From: Callipepla californica brunnescens | Lineage: Eukaryota > Chordata > Aves > Galliformes > Odontophoridae | Direction of reading: 5' to 3' | DNA length: 64,000 nt | Assembly: GCA_023055505.1 (NCBI GenBank) | Contig: JALIRH010000030.1 | Coordinates: 6,134,001-6,198,000 of the forward strand | In this document: piece by piece, positions 19,461 through 36,942 of the stretch | How the letters are laid out: every line of letters begins with the position of its first letter | Numbering within the stretch: position 1 is the first letter of the stretch | The notes under the pieces: model-generated | Database searches by the model: none | Seen by the model: only the letters and a program-made list of their open reading frames with translations | Told to the model about the DNA's origin: nothing | Translations under genes and position numbers: made by a program

Positions 19461-19805
19461 TGTAAAGCAAGCAAAGGCGGTGACAGAGCTTTTATTTGAG
19501 GCAGAGGCGTTACAGAAAGAGGTGTTACAGATAAGGGGGGAATGAACTCACCCCTCCCGGCGACCGTTTAGGCTGAGGAATGCAGCCACCTCTCGTTCGA
19601 ACGCTGGCGCGCCAGAAGGAAGAGAGCCCGAGAGGGGGGGGGGGCAACCCGCGCAGGCTCTGAGCGGATCTGTGCTCCAGGAAGCACCTCCGGAAGCACA
19701 ACCGAGAGGGAGAGAGCGAGAGGTCGGGTGGACCTGGGCTCCTCCGCTCCGCTCACTCAGATGCTCATTCACTGGTTCAGGCTGTGACCAGGCAATCCCA
19801 CTACA
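19461..19805 (-). repeat. ERV-2 5' LTR
   Basis: 345 bp, TGTAGTGG to TTTACA on the minus strand. Compared with the left LTR there are only scattered substitutions and small indels (for example a longer G run near 19,635). Its outer flank is CR1 sequence starting GCATCCTTG. Confidence 0.9.
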
Positions 19806-20265
19806 GCATCCTTGTAATGAGGCCCCAGGAAGTATGGGATAGATGAATGGAGAGCGAGGTGGATTGAGAACTGGCTGAGTGGCAGAGCTCAGACGGTTGT
19901 CATCAGCGGGTCAGAGTCTAGTTGGAGGCGTGTAGCTGGTGGTGTTCCTTAGAGGCTGGTGCTGCGTCTGCTCTTCTTCAGCATCTTCATCAGTGACCTG
20001 CATATAGGCACAGAGGGCACCGTCAGAAAGTACAAAGCTGAGAGGAGTGGCTGCCATAGCAGAAAGCTGTGCCACCATTCTGTAAGGCTTGGACAGAGTG
20101 CGGAGTTGGGCAGAGTGGAATGTGGTGAGGTTCAACAAGAGCAAGTGTAGAGTCCTGCACCTGGGAAGAAATAATGGCACAAAATGATGAAAACACAAAA
20201 TAGTCAGAATACTTCTTAGAGGAATCCTGAAAGGATTGAGGAAACACATGAGCAATGCTGTAGGT
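19806..20265 (+). mobile_element. CR1 LINE fragment (ORF2 reverse transcriptase)
   Basis: Nearly the same as 62,080-62,520. A plus-strand frame includes FFSIFISDLHIGTEG, typical of the CR1 reverse transcriptase after the GVPQG motif, with stops. It is cut on the left by ERV-2 and joins the zinc-finger unit on the right at the same point as the copy at 62,520. Confidence 0.8.
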
Positions 20266-21420
20266 CAGGAATTAATTGAATGCAGCTGAAATGTAAATCA
20301 TCCCACCTCCTGCCTCAGCAACTGTTTCCTGTTGCTGGGGATTCTTTAGCCTCCCAGCTGCTTGCCTCTTCCACAGGCATTTCCCTTGCTGCTTTGTCTT
20401 TCAACAACCCCCAGGGCTCTGCTTTACCTCTCCTACACCACACCAGGCCTCTGCTCCCTGGGTCGGAGGAAGCAGCGCTTTGCAGTACTGCAAGAATCAT
20501 CTCCATGCAGCTTGCTGGGGGGGAACTCAGGGTTCCCACTGAGAAACTCACAGCTCCTGAGGACATGGGCAGGCTTCTGCTGGCTTCACCAGCTCACCAA
20601 AGTCAACCTCCGCTTCCTGCAAACTGACCTGAGGAGCTTGAGCTGAGCCAGGCATATGTGGTGGCCGTTCTTCAGGAGGTCTTGTGGACACTTTCCTAAG
20701 GCCAAAGCAAAGACCTTCAAGCTCAGAAAAGAGGCAAGCATGCACTGGAGAGCACTCTGAAACCTCTATGCTGCGGGGATAAGCTGCTTGTGCACCCTGT
20801 GGCTTTGCACTGCCTTCTGCTCCCACCACCTCCTGAGACATGGGATGCTGCACTTAGGAGAAACAAGCTCAGTTTTTTGTAGATCTAGTGGAGCCAAGCA
20901 AAGCTTGGTGTCTCACAGCTGCTTTAAGCTCCTGATTAAACCTTTTGGGAAGGGGAGTAGAAGCAATGTGCAGCACTGTGAGAAAGGATGACATTGCTTG
21001 TGTGAAAGAAATGCCTCCCTGTGATGAAAGCAGTGGACTGGAGTCAGCAACAAAATCAAACTTCCTTGTACCATTCCTCAATCCACATGCAGTCTTTTAT
21101 TTTCAGAACTATAAGCAAGATTACAGTGACAAAAGCTCCAGAACAACTCTCCTACTTTATTCACCCCCTTCCCCATCAACTACAGCTTATTTTCAGAAGA
21201 ATTCCATGAGCCACGTTACTGCTTTCCTGACCCTTGTATTTCATTCCTCAGTGCACTCAGAAACTTCTGAAAGTAGAACATGCACACAGACACACAGAGC
21301 ATCCATACACAGCTGATTTTCCGTAGGAGATGGCATCAAAATTCTGCTTGCAGGAAGAGCAGAGGAAAAAAGCAGACATGGTGAGAGAATTTCTTTTGAT
21401 AGCAAGGAAAAGCCATCTTA
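20266..21420 (-). other. 3' flank of the ZNF-1 unit
   Basis: Conserved in all units (R arm 34,480-35,600; ZNF-3 51,060-52,220; ZNF-5 62,521-63,660). It contains an AATAAA-like AAATAAAAGACC (minus strand, near 21,090-21,110) that could end the ZNF transcript. Short open stretches around 20,550-20,850 are shared by all copies but carry different breaks; I recognise no gene. Confidence 0.5.
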
Positions 21421-21955
21421 AACTTGTGGGATAATTCCCTTCTGCAGAGGTTTCCAGTGAAGCCATCTCCTTTGCAAACTCTTCCTGTGGGGGGAGAAGC
21501 ATCTTGGTCTCCTTCATGCTGAGTTCTCCAGCAGTCTCAAGGTCTTTGCGCTGGGGCCTTTTCCAATGAGACATGAGAATTCAGCCTTGAGAGAAATTCT
21601 TCCTGCAGCACAGACACTTGCAGCGCATTCCCCTCACGACCACTGAGCAATATTCAATGTGGACAGAGCTCTGGATGAAGCTCTTTCAGCCCTGCTGTCA
21701 TTTCTGTAGTCCCTGCCCTGAGTGGATCCCTTTCTACTCGATCATGTTGGGCAGTGATTGGAGCTCTTCCTGAATTTCGTGCAAGGGAACTGTGTGGTTC
21801 ATCACCACACACAGCCACAGTGGGTAACAAGGCTGTGGCTCTGGTTGAAGCTATTCCATGTCTGGGGCATTGCAGGCTCTGTCTGCAGTGTGCATGTGCT
21901 GGTAGGAAACGTGGCTGGAACTGCTTCTGAAGGTTCTCATATTCAGAAGGGGCTT
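21421..21955 (-). pseudogene. Fossil zinc-finger array downstream of ZNF-1
   Basis: After the ZNF-1 stop the sequence still shows finger remnants in mixed frames: C-x2-C pairs, (K/R)SFxxS-like and H-x-H-like pieces, the same as in the 3' flanks of ZNF-2 (33,841-34,480) and ZNF-3. All copies share the decay, so the array was shortened before the units were duplicated. Confidence 0.6.
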
Positions 21956-24554
<2,599 letters not shown>

Positions 24555-24599
24555 AAAGGCTCCTTATTTCTGTGGGTTCAGGAGTTGACATAGACAGGG

Positions 24600-25990
24600 G
24601 GACCACCCTGGACGTCATGACTCAATGGGAGGGGCTCCTGTAGTTGTGTGTGTAATCCAATCTTGTTAAGACACTGTTAAATCAGTACTGCAAATGTGTG
24701 GTCTGTCAATAAATACAGTCCTCCTTCTCGGTAGCTTTGGATCGTATATTGTATTGGGATCCATCTGTGACTAATTGACAAAGTCATGAGGGCCACACAA
24801 GGAAGTAAGGGGAGAGGTGTTACGCGCAAAATGCCAGGTTTTGAAACTGCATATGAAGGAAAGGAGAACAGAAATAGACATAAACAGGGAACAGAACCTA
24901 AATTTGCAATCAAATCTCTAACACTGACGTAATTAATCATGGCCAAATAAAATAATAAAATAACTAAGCATTAACCATAGACATTCCATGAGACACCGTT
25001 CATCATCCGCCTCCTGGTGTTACCTTCTATCTGACTGTAGCATTCCAGAAAGAAAGTAAAAGTCACAGGAAATATTTCAGCTCCTGTACTGACCATGAAC
25101 ATTCTTATCATGGTCGATCTCTCTTTTTATCCTCCATTTTTCTTGCCTATGTGAAAGCTCCCATTGTAGTTTGCCATGCAAGAGTCTCCTCAGATGTCTA
25201 TCTCCTCACAGAGATGAGTACCACACAAAAGGGTGTTAATTGGCAGCTTGTCTCTCTTTCATTGTCCCCGGACATGCCCATCTCCTTGTCCCTTAGACAA
25301 AGGCTTTCACAACCCCTGGCCAGGACTAGCTTGGACAAGTTTGGACATGTTCATCAGCAGACTTTGAGGCAATGGCCTAAAAAAATAGTCTCTAACAGGG
25401 TAACCCCTTGCACCCGGCATGTGAGCGCAGTGCTGAATAACCTTACCTGCCTTATCACCTCACTCTGGGTTATAGAGTTTGTTTCCGCAAGTCACTACAG
25501 CACGAGGTGGAAGATCTGAAATGAAAGCGTGCTCCACTGACAACGTGCTTGGGGCCCACTGCTGTGTGCTAAAGGCATCTGCAGCTGCCGGGACAGCCAG
25601 AACAAAACCCTTGGGACACATTCGCTCAGCAAAGACCACCCAGTCCCCAGTACTTCAGGGGTTGCTGACACTGTGGCAATTCCCCGCTTATTAGAGGATT
25701 TCTGTTAAGACCCAAAAAGTGAGGCACCTGGGATTTTGAAGCTTACAGAAATCCACACGTGCAGAGCTGCGCAGCAAGGTCCTCTCGTGCGGTCCAGAGG
25801 GAGAACTGCAGTCCCAGCTGCGCTGTATCACAGAGGTACAAGCGGGCAGCAGAGCACGCTGACCTCCTGTGCTCACTTCCTCCCTGTCCCAGCTCCAAGC
25901 CCTTCGTGTGCCCCTCTCTGCCCAACCCGGGCTGCAACACGCCTGCAAAGTGTTCCTGCTGTCGTTGCAGCCCACCTGGCCCAGCAAAGC
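24600..25990. other. Conserved non-coding part of left arm 1
   Basis: Nearly identical, inverted, at about 29,730-31,110. It holds AATAAATACAG near 24,710 and short frames that stay open in some copies only. It may be an old LTR or other retroviral remnant, but I find no clear ends. No gene is called. Confidence 0.35.
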
Positions 25991-26084
25991 TGCCATGCCG
26001 GCAGCACATGGAGCCGGGACCAGGGTCCCACCCGGTGCTGCTGGCAGCGTGTGCTCCTCTGCACGAACCACGAAGGGCACCTAC

Positions 26085-26400
26085 CTTGGGTGCAGAGCAG
26101 GCTGCTCCCAGCTCTGTTGCAGGCAACCGGGCTCCTTGGAGTCGCGCAGAGCACAGGATGCCGAGTGCCCTCAGCCCGGAGCTGGCCGCAGGACGGCCTT
26201 GGTGCACCTCCTGCCACCGCGGTGCTGCCCGGATGGCTTCCAGCCAGGCTCTGGCTGCTTCAGCACAGGCTCAGGTGCCACAGCGAGCACGCCCCGAGCC
26301 AGCTGCCAGGCCTCGGGCAGTTTCACTGCTCATTATCAGCTCACATCTGCTCCCGGGGACAGGAGGAGGGGAGGGAGGGTGGTGGGAGTTAATGAAGGGT
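26085..26400 (-). promoter_or_regulatory. GC-rich candidate promoter and leader exon of ZNF-1
   Basis: GC-rich block ending in a strong donor, CACCCAAG|GTAGGTG on the minus strand (last exon base 26,085). The same block and donor occur before the other genes (29,626 plus; 43,964 minus; 46,617 plus) and are almost unchanged, while surrounding DNA varies. I infer a 5' untranslated exon with the core promoter just upstream. Confidence 0.5.
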
Positions 26401-27950
26401 GTGGACTGAGTTTTGTTACATTAATGAAGCATTGCTTTCTGCGATGTCTTTGCTTTTTTTGATGGGGACATTTGCACATCCATGTTGTCAGGCATCACTA
26501 TCTTCCAGGCCTTGCATTCCTTTAAATCCTCTCAGCTATGAGCATGTATCAGCAAGAGGCAGTCGCCAGCTACCGTGCTCTGGAGTACAGCATATCCCTG
26601 AAGCTGGTTGAGTTCTTGTCCTAACCACTTCTCCTGGTTTCTCTGTTAGGTCTTCTTTTGAATGCGTGAGCATGCTTAAGCACACTGCTGTTAGACGGCC
26701 TGCTCTGATGTTCACTGGTGTATATCTACAGAATTTAGGGCCACCCAGAAGGAACTGCTATCAGGGTACTTGGGAGTTTGTGTAGAGGTGACATAGGTTG
26801 GTTTTCTTAGCCATAGGGATTAATACATTAGTTTAAGAACCGATATATTAGTATCGCAAAAAGAATGTATATGTGCTACTTGTAAAGCTTTCCATTTCAG
26901 CTTTTGAGGGTGAACAGTCTTGTTTTCCCTCAATAATTCTGTACTGGGAACAAAATTGAATTTTATTTTTTGCCTCAATGGTTTTGCCTCAGAAGAATCA
27001 CTGGAGAGATAATAGAATACTTTTTGCCTCAAAACATGCAAGCACATTTTTGTCATATTCCACATACATTGTTTTTAAAAGTGGCACGCTGTGGTTACAT
27101 AATTAATGGGAATCTTCCAAACTGGGAAAAAGTGGATGTAAGTGAGTCAGAGGTTTCAGGGATGAAGCTGATTGTGAAATAAAAGAAGTCAGTGGTCACT
27201 CGACGCAGATAACAACGTGGTGAGGGCGTGTTTAGAAAAGCCCACCAAGAGAAATGGGGTTTGAGTAGTACTTGAGAGATTCAGGACCCCCGGGCAACAC
27301 ATCTTCCTGCAAGAATGGTGGTGAGGGTGTGCTTGAGAGATTCCAGACCCCCAGGAGAAACTGAAGAGCTAGGGTTATTGGGAACTGTGTTGTGTTATGG
27401 TTGCCGGCATTGTGATGTTGTCTGCGAACATGCCTGTGAGTAGTACTGTGAGGGTGCCAAGCGTGTCATTTTTTTCCTTACTCTGTGGTGTGTGTATGTG
27501 GCAGGTCTGCAGAGTGTGTTAAGCTTTGCTTTTTACTTTTGTAGCTGCAGCAGTGTGTGTGTTAGAGTGTGTGAAGGCAGTTTGTACATTCCAGACATTC
27601 CAGACATGGAGGAGTTGGCTGTGGGAAACTGCAGAAAAAACCTGTTGAAAATTGTAATCATTGGTTGATTGGACAAATGATAAAAATAACTTGTGGAAAC
27701 CTGGGGTCTGTGGAAAAACAACAAGTAAAATTCCCATTTTGTTGGGAGAAATTGGTTAGGACTCTCCCTGGAGGAATTTGGTGTACAACCATGCCTTGAG
27801 GGATTTGGCAGACTCCAATACCTAACAATGTGAGGAAGGACAACTGTCCATCATAAAGTGTATTTAGATGAAAGTGTATTCAGACTGTTGTGATGGTTGC
27901 AGTTTGCACCAGCCAAGATAGGTGAAGACTGGAAAGAGAAAGAATTGTGT

Positions 27951-28514
27951 CACCACCCCCTCCCTCCCTGGGCGGTTCCCAGAGCGCTCAGAGAAAGACC
28001 CTGGGGCAGAGACACTGCAAACTCCTGTTGTGAAATGCTGTGTTACCTGGCGGTTGGGCAGGAACACACTGGAAGCAAGAATGTCCTTATCTGCAGAGAT
28101 CTAGGAAACCCAATATCCCAGTGTTAGCATTTGAAGCCTCTGGAGCTGGAGAGGATACTGAAATTTGGTTTTTGTATTTACCAGGGGCACCAGAGTCCAT
28201 AACTAGTCGAGACTGGTTGGAGCAATTAGACGGCAAAATAAAATTGTAGAATGGGGACTTTCGTAGACACGACAGATGCGTGGAAGACCAAAGAGTGCTG
28301 AGCCATTTTTAATGATGAAACTTTGGGGAAAAAAATAAAGAGAGGGAGGCTAGGGAATGGCAAAAGCCAAGGAAGGCACAGGAGGGAACAGAGAGGAAAT
28401 GGAGAAAGCAAAGGCAAGAAAGGACAAGGAGTAGAGACGGGAAATAATTGGTGTTGATCATAGTGCAGGGAACTGAAAGAGGGATGGTGAAAAAGTAAGT
28501 GCGGCTTCGGGAGG
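27951..28514. repeat. Palindrome 1 spacer
   Basis: About 0.56 kb between the arms. The 28,060-28,525 part is present in palindrome 2 (about 45,835-46,255) in reverse orientation. Short frames only; no gene called. Confidence 0.75.
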
Positions 28515-29329
28515 GACGGGGTGGTGACACAATTGTTTCTCATTCCAGTCTTCATCTATCTTGGCTGGTGGAAACTGCAACCATCACAACAGTCTGAATA
28601 CACTTTCATCTAAATACAATTCCATCTAATAAACTTTACGATGGACAATTGTCCCTCCTGACATTGCTAGGTAATGCAGTCTGCCAAATCCCTCAAGGCA
28701 TGGTTGTACGCCAGATTCCCCCAGGGAAAGTCATAACCAATTTTCACCAACAAAATGGGGGAACTTTTGTTGCTTCTTCTGAGGCAAAACCATTGAGGCA
28801 GAAAAGAAAATTCAGTTATGTTCCCAGTACAGAATGGAAATCTTCAGAAGTAGCACATATGCATTTTTTTTGCAATACTAATATATCGGTTCTTAAACTA
28901 ATGTATTAATCCCTATTGCTATGAAAACCAACCTATATCTCCTCTACACAAACTCCCAAGTACCCTGAGAGCAATTCCTCCTGGGAGGCATACAGTCTGT
29001 ACATATACACCAGCGAACATCAGAGCCGGCCCTCGTACAGCAGCGTTTTTATCCATGCTCACACCTTCAAAAGAAGACCTAACAGAGAAACCAGGAGAAG
29101 TGGTTAGGACAAGAACTCAGCCAGCTGCAGGGAGATGCTGTCCTCTAGAGCAGGGCAGCCGGTGATTGCCTCTTGCTGAGCCGTGCTGACAGCTCAAACG
29201 TGTTAAAGGAAAGCTAGAATGAGATTGTCGCGATGCCTGAGGACATGGATGTGCAAATGTCCCCAGCAAAGGAAACAAAGACACCGCAGAAAGCAATGCT
29301 CCATTAACATAACAAAACACAGCCCCCAC

Positions 29330-29626
29330 CCTTCTTTAACTCCCTCCCTGTCCCCTGGGAGCAGATGTGAGCTGAGAATGAGCAGTGAAACTGCCCGAGG
29401 CCTGGCAGCCGGCTCGGGGCGTGCTCGCTGTGGCACCTGAGCCTGTGCTGAAGCAGCCAGAGCCTGGCTGGAAGCCATCCGGGCAGCACCGCGGTGGCAG
29501 GAGTTGCACCAAGGCCGTCCTGCGGCCAGCTCCGGGCTGAGGGCACTCGGCATCCTGTGCTCTGCGCGACTCCAAGGAGCCCGGTTGCCTGCAACAGAGC
29601 TGGGAGCAGCCTGCTCTGCACCCAAG
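29330..29626 (+). promoter_or_regulatory. GC-rich candidate promoter and leader exon of ZNF-2
   Basis: Mirror copy of 26,085-26,400, ending CACCCAAG|GTAGGTG with the donor at 29,627. Overlapping frames on both strands are open only because of high GC content. Exact transcription start not visible. Confidence 0.5.
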
Positions 29627-31157
29627 GTAGGTGCCCTTCGTGGTTCGTGCAGAGGAGCACACGCTGCCAGCAGCACCGGGTGGGACCCTGGTCCCGGCTC
29701 CATGTGCTGCCCGGCACGGCAGCTTTGCTGGGCCAGGTGGGCTGCAACGACAGCAGGAACACTTTGCAGGCGTGTTGCAGCCCGGGTTGGGCAGAGAGGG
29801 GCACACGAAGGGCTTGGAGCTGGGACAGGGAGGAAGTGAGCACAGGAGGTCAGCGTGCTCTGCTGCCCGCTTGTACCTCTGTGATACAGCGCAGCTGGGA
29901 CTGCAGTTCTCCCTCTGGACCGCACGAGAGGACCTTGCTGCGCAGCTCTGCACGCGTGGATTCCTGTAAGCTTCAAAATCCCAGGTGCCTCACTTTTTGG
30001 GTCTTAACAGAAATCCTCTAATAAGCGGGGAATTGCCACAGTGTCAGCAACCCCTGAAGTACTGGGGACTGGGTGGTCTTTGCTGAGCGAATGTGTCCCA
30101 AGGGTTTTGTTCTGGCTGTCCCGGCAGCTGCAGATGCCTTTAGCACACAGCAGTGGGCCCCAAGCACGTTGTCAGTGGAGCACGCTTTCATTTCAGATCT
30201 TCCACCTCGTGCTGTAGTGACTTGCGGAAACAAACTCTATAACCCAGAGTGAGGTGATAAGGCAGGTAAGGTTATTCAGCACTGCGCTCACATGCCGGGT
30301 GCAAGGGGTTACCCTGTTAGAGACTATTATTTTAGGCCATTGCCTCAAAGTCTGCTGATGAACATGTCCAAACTTGTCCAAGCTAGTCCTGGCCAAGTGT
30401 TGTGAAAGCCTTTGTCTAAGGGACAAGCAGATGGGCATGTCCGGGGACAATGAAAGAGAGACAAGCTGCCAATTAACACCCTTTTGTGTGGTACTCATCT
30501 CTGTGAGGAGATAGACATCTGAGGAGACTCTTGCATGGCAAACTACAATGGGAGCTTTCACATAGGCAAGAAAAATGGAGGATAAAAAGAGAGATCGACC
30601 ATGATAAGAATGTTCATGGTCAGTACAGGAGCTGAAATATTTCCTGTGACTTTTCCCTTCTTTCTGGAATGCTACAGTCAGATAGAAGGTAACACCAGGA
30701 GGCTGATGATGAACGGTGTCCCATGGAATGTCTATGGTTAATGCTTAGTTATTTTATTATTTTATTTGGCCATGATCAATTACATCAGTGTTAGAGATTT
30801 GATTGCAAATTTAGGTTCTGTTCCCTGTTTATGTCTATTTCTGTTCTCCTTTCCTTCATATGCAGTTTCAAAACCTGGTATTTTGCATGTAACACCTCTC
30901 CCCTTACTTCCTTGTGTGGCCCTCATGACTTTGTCAATTAGTCACAGATGGATCCCAATACAATATACGATCCAAAGCTACCGAGAAGGAGGACTGTATT
31001 TATTGACAGACCACACATTTGCAGTACTGATTTAACAGTGTCTTAACAAGATTGGATTACACACACAACTACAGGAGCCCCTCCCATTGAGTCATGACGT
31101 CCAGGGTGGTCCCCCTGTCTATGTCAACTCCTGAACCCACAGAAATAAGGAGCCTTT

Positions 31158-33840
<2,683 letters not shown>

Positions 33841-34480
33841 AAGCACCTTCAGAATATGAGAACCTTCAGAAGCAGTTCCAGCCACGTTTCCTACCAGCAC
33901 ATGCACACTGCAGACAGAGCCTGCAATGCCCCAGACATGGAATAGCTTCAACCAGAGCCACAGCCTGGTTACCCACTGTGGCTGTGTGTGGTGATGAACC
34001 ACACAGTTCCCTTGTCCCAAGCGCGAGATGAGCTCCAACCACTGCTCGAACCCGGATCACATAGAAAGAGATCCACTCAGGGCAGGGACCACAGAAATGC
34101 CAGCACTGCAGGAAGAGCTTCATCCAGAGCTCTGTCCACGTTGAATATTGCCCAGTGCTCGTGAGGGGAATGCCCTGCAAGCGTCTGTGCTGCAGGAAGA
34201 ATTTCTCTCAGGGCTGACTTCTCATTTCTCATTGGAAAGACCCCAGTGCAGAGACCTTGAGAATGCTGGAGAACTCAGCATGAGAGAGACCCAGATGCTT
34301 CTCCCCCCACAGGAAGTGTTTGCAAAGGAGATGGCTTCACTGGAACCCTCTGCAGAAATGACTTTATCCAGGAGCTTCAGATTTCCTTTCCTTGCTAACA
34401 AAAGAAATTCACTCACCATGCCTTCTTTTCTCCTCTGCTCTTCCTGCAAGCAGCTTTTGGATGCCATCTCCTAAGGAAAA
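33841..34480 (+). pseudogene. Fossil zinc-finger array downstream of ZNF-2
   Basis: After the stop, remnants of fingers continue in shifting frames: FRSSSSHVSYQHMHT, FNQSHSLVTH, and KCQHCRKSFIQSSVHVE near 34,095. The ZNF-3 flank (50,432-51,060) has the same remnants, with FPCTKCRKSSNHCTN better kept. The present stop codon therefore shortens an older, longer array. Confidence 0.65.
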
Positions 34481-36004
34481 TCAGCTGTGTACAGATGTTC
34501 TGTGTGTCTGTGTGCATGTGCTGCTCTCAGAAGTTTCTGAGTGCACTGATGCATGAAATACAAGTGTCAGGAAAGCAGTAACGTGGCTCGTGGAATTGTT
34601 CTGAAAATAACCTGTAGTTGAAGGGGAAGGGGGTGAATAAAGTAGGAGAGTTGTTCTGGAGCAAATCTCAATGTATCTTGCTTTTTGTTCTAAAAATAAA
34701 AGACCACGTGTTGATTGAGGAATGGTACAAGGAAGTTTGATTTTCATGCTGACTCCAGTCCACTGTTTGCAACACAGGGAGGCATTTCTTTCACACAAGC
34801 AATGTCATCCTTTTTCACAGAATTGCACGTTGCCTCTATTCCTCTTCCCAAAAGATTTCACTGGAGATCAAAGCAGCTGTGAGACACCAAGCTTTCCTTA
34901 GCTCCACTAGATCTAATAAAAGCGGAGCTTGTTTCTCCTAAGTGCAGCATCCCATGTCTCAGGAGGTGGTGGGAGCAGAAGGCAGTGCAAACCCACAGGG
35001 TGCACAAGCAGCTTATCCCCGCAGCACAGAGGTTTCAGAGTGCTCTCCAGTGCATGCTTGCCTCTTTTTTGAGCTTGAAGGCCTTTGATGTGACCTTGGA
35101 AATCATCTCGAAGAACTCGCGCAGAAGGGCCATCACATTTGCTGGGCTCTTCTCAAGCTGCAGTGCTTGGACTGCAGTTTGCAGGAAGTGGAGTTTGACT
35201 TTGGTGAGCTGGTGAAGCTGGCAGGAGCCTGCCCATGTCCTCAGGAGCTGTGAGTTTCTTTGTAGGATCCCTGAGCACTCCCTGCGAACCACGAGGAGAT
35301 GATGCTTGCAGTATGGAGGAGCGCTGCTTCCTCCATCTGAGGGAGCAGGGGCCTGGTGTGGTGCAGGAGAGGTAGAGCAGGGCCCTGGGGGTTGGAGGAA
35401 CACACAGCTCCAAGGAAAATGCGTGGGGAAGAAGCAAGCAGCTGGGAGGCTTGGGAATCCCCAGCAACATGAGATAGCAGCCCAACCAAGAGCTGGAATG
35501 ATGATTTATTTTTCAACTGCATCCAATTATTACCTATCCTATGGCACTGATCATGCATTTTCCCATTCCTTTCAGATTTCCCCAAGAAGCATTCTCACTA
35601 TTGTCTATTTTCATCTTATATCACTGTTTCTTCAGATATGATGATTTTGCATTCCTAGAAAAAGCAAACAAACAAACAAACACATTGACGTCGGTTTTCC
35701 ATTTTACTCACTGAAATATTATTAAAAATTAACTCCTGATTTCACCCCCTCATATTTTGATGCACACCATGTCTAGCTGCATTAGGGGATGGAAAAATCA
35801 CTTTTTTTCCTCTCTCCCTGTACCTTCTTTCCTTCTGCTTTGGGGAAGGTAAACCTTCTGTAGTGGATATGAGTACCTCCAGAGCTATGACTGCCGTGCG
35901 CAGTCAGAAGGAACAGGAGCGTTTCAAATGCCAAAATAGTTTTTTTTCCTTGTGGTGGTGGGATGGTGGTTTTAACGGTTTACCAGGCTGATTTGGTTTG
36001 GTTC
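34481..36004 (+). other. 3' flank of the ZNF-2 unit
   Basis: Contains CTAAAAATAAAAGACC near 34,690 as a possible poly(A) signal, a short AAAC repeat near 35,662, and AT-rich DNA. It is parallel to 51,061-52,593. No open gene; short frames differ between copies. Confidence 0.5.
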
Positions 36005-36429
36005 TGTGACGATTGGTGCGGGGGACCCACGGACCCACTCCCCAGGAAAGCAGAAGGAGGAGAGGGAAAAGGGAGAAGGGAGATGGGTTTAAAAACAAAA
36101 CAGCAGCAACGACCTGAGGAGGAGAGCTAATTTACAAAATAAGTTATCAGGAAGCTAAATAATACAATATAGTACAATATAATACAATATAATTGGAATG
36201 GAGGCTCATGAATCAGTTCAAATGAGCAAGAGAAAGAATGTCCGATAAACCGAAGGCCTTACGCTAACGCTGAAGGCGGACGGCTGCAACAAACACCCAC
36301 TGCTACAGCAGTTGTGTGTACTGCCAAGACTCAGAAGGGCACACGTTGTCCTTGTGTCGATAGGGCCTCCTTTTAAACCTGTAGGGAGGCCAGAAGGTGT
36401 AGTATCATTGTCCCTCACCGAACACTACA
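36005..36429 (-). repeat. Possible solo LTR, unidentified family
   Basis: On the minus strand it runs TGTAGTGTTCGG to AATCGTCACA, with a TTTAAAAGG TATA-like box. A parallel copy is at 52,594-53,007. TG...CA ends and size fit an LTR, but there is no target duplication. Confidence 0.35.
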
Positions 36430-36560
36430 CACCCACATCCCAATGACCGTGAGAGAGCCTTGGGCAGTCTACAGCACCACACCTCCAGAGGCTGCAGCTA
36501 TGGCTTAACCCTTCTGTTCCAAGAGACAAACCAAGGGCGTTCCTTAACATTACAATAACC

Positions 36561-36875
36561 TGTTGCAATGGGATTGCCAGTAAATGAGCACCTGAGTGAC
36601 CGGAGTGGAGGAGCCCAGATCCACCCATTCCCTCTCTCTCTCTCCCTATCAGTGCTGCTTCCAGGTGTTCCTATATGCTCAGAGCCTGCACAGGTTAACC
36701 CCCTCCCCTCCCTTGCTCTCTTACTACCAGCTCACCAGAGTTTGAATGAGAGGTGGCGGCATTCCTTAACTCAAGCAGTTGCTGGGAGGGGTGAGTTAAT
36801 TCCCTTTTCCTCTAGGATCTTGTTATATAGCACCTGTATCTCAAATAAGGGCTTAGTGCCTTTATTTCCTTTACA
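36561..36875 (+). repeat. Diverged solo LTR of the ERV-2 family
   Basis: Starts TGTTGCAATGGGATTGCC and ends TTTCCTTTACA. It follows the complement of the ERV-2 LTR over its whole length (for example GAGCACCTGAGTGACCGGAG and GGGAGGGGTGAGTTAATTCC). The parallel copy at 53,140-53,458 shows it was there before the pair was duplicated. It lies at the CR1 boundary. Confidence 0.75.
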
Positions 36876-36942
36876 CTGCTCATCATGGGAGACTTCAGCC
36901 ATGCCAATATTGGTTAGAAGGACAACAAGGCAGGGCACCAGC
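36876..36942 (+). mobile_element. CR1 remnant interrupted by ERV-B
   Basis: 67 bp matching 53,459-53,524, where CR1 continues without a break. It ends GGGCACCAGC directly before the ERV-B LTR. Confidence 0.8.

Larger units (their letters stand above)
13754..19805 (-). mobile_element. ERV-2: env-less endogenous retrovirus, minus strand
   Basis: Full-length provirus read right to left: 5' LTR (19,461-19,805), tRNA-Arg-like primer site, gag, pro-pol, polypurine tract, 3' LTR (13,754-14,095). It is a different family from ERV-A. The right flank is a CR1 fragment that is intact at about 62,080. The left flank should be the other half of that CR1 but is minisatellite M3, so there is no target duplication and the left side has been rearranged. 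Diverged solo LTRs of this family sit at 36,561 and 53,140. RT and integrase motifs and the missing env and zinc knuckle fit ERV-L-like class III elements. Confidence 0.9.

Noticed and set aside
24677..24946. Frame of 89 codons conserved between arms 1L and 1R (30,766-31,035)
   Set aside because: Arms are nearly identical, so openness is not independent evidence; the copies in palindrome 2 differ in frame and start.
25690..26462. Overlapping frames of 110-220 codons on both strands in the GC-rich blocks (also 29,203-29,976, 43,663-44,503, 46,260-47,012)
   Set aside because: Open in up to five frames because stops are rare in GC-rich DNA; the donor at the block end fits a non-coding leader exon better.
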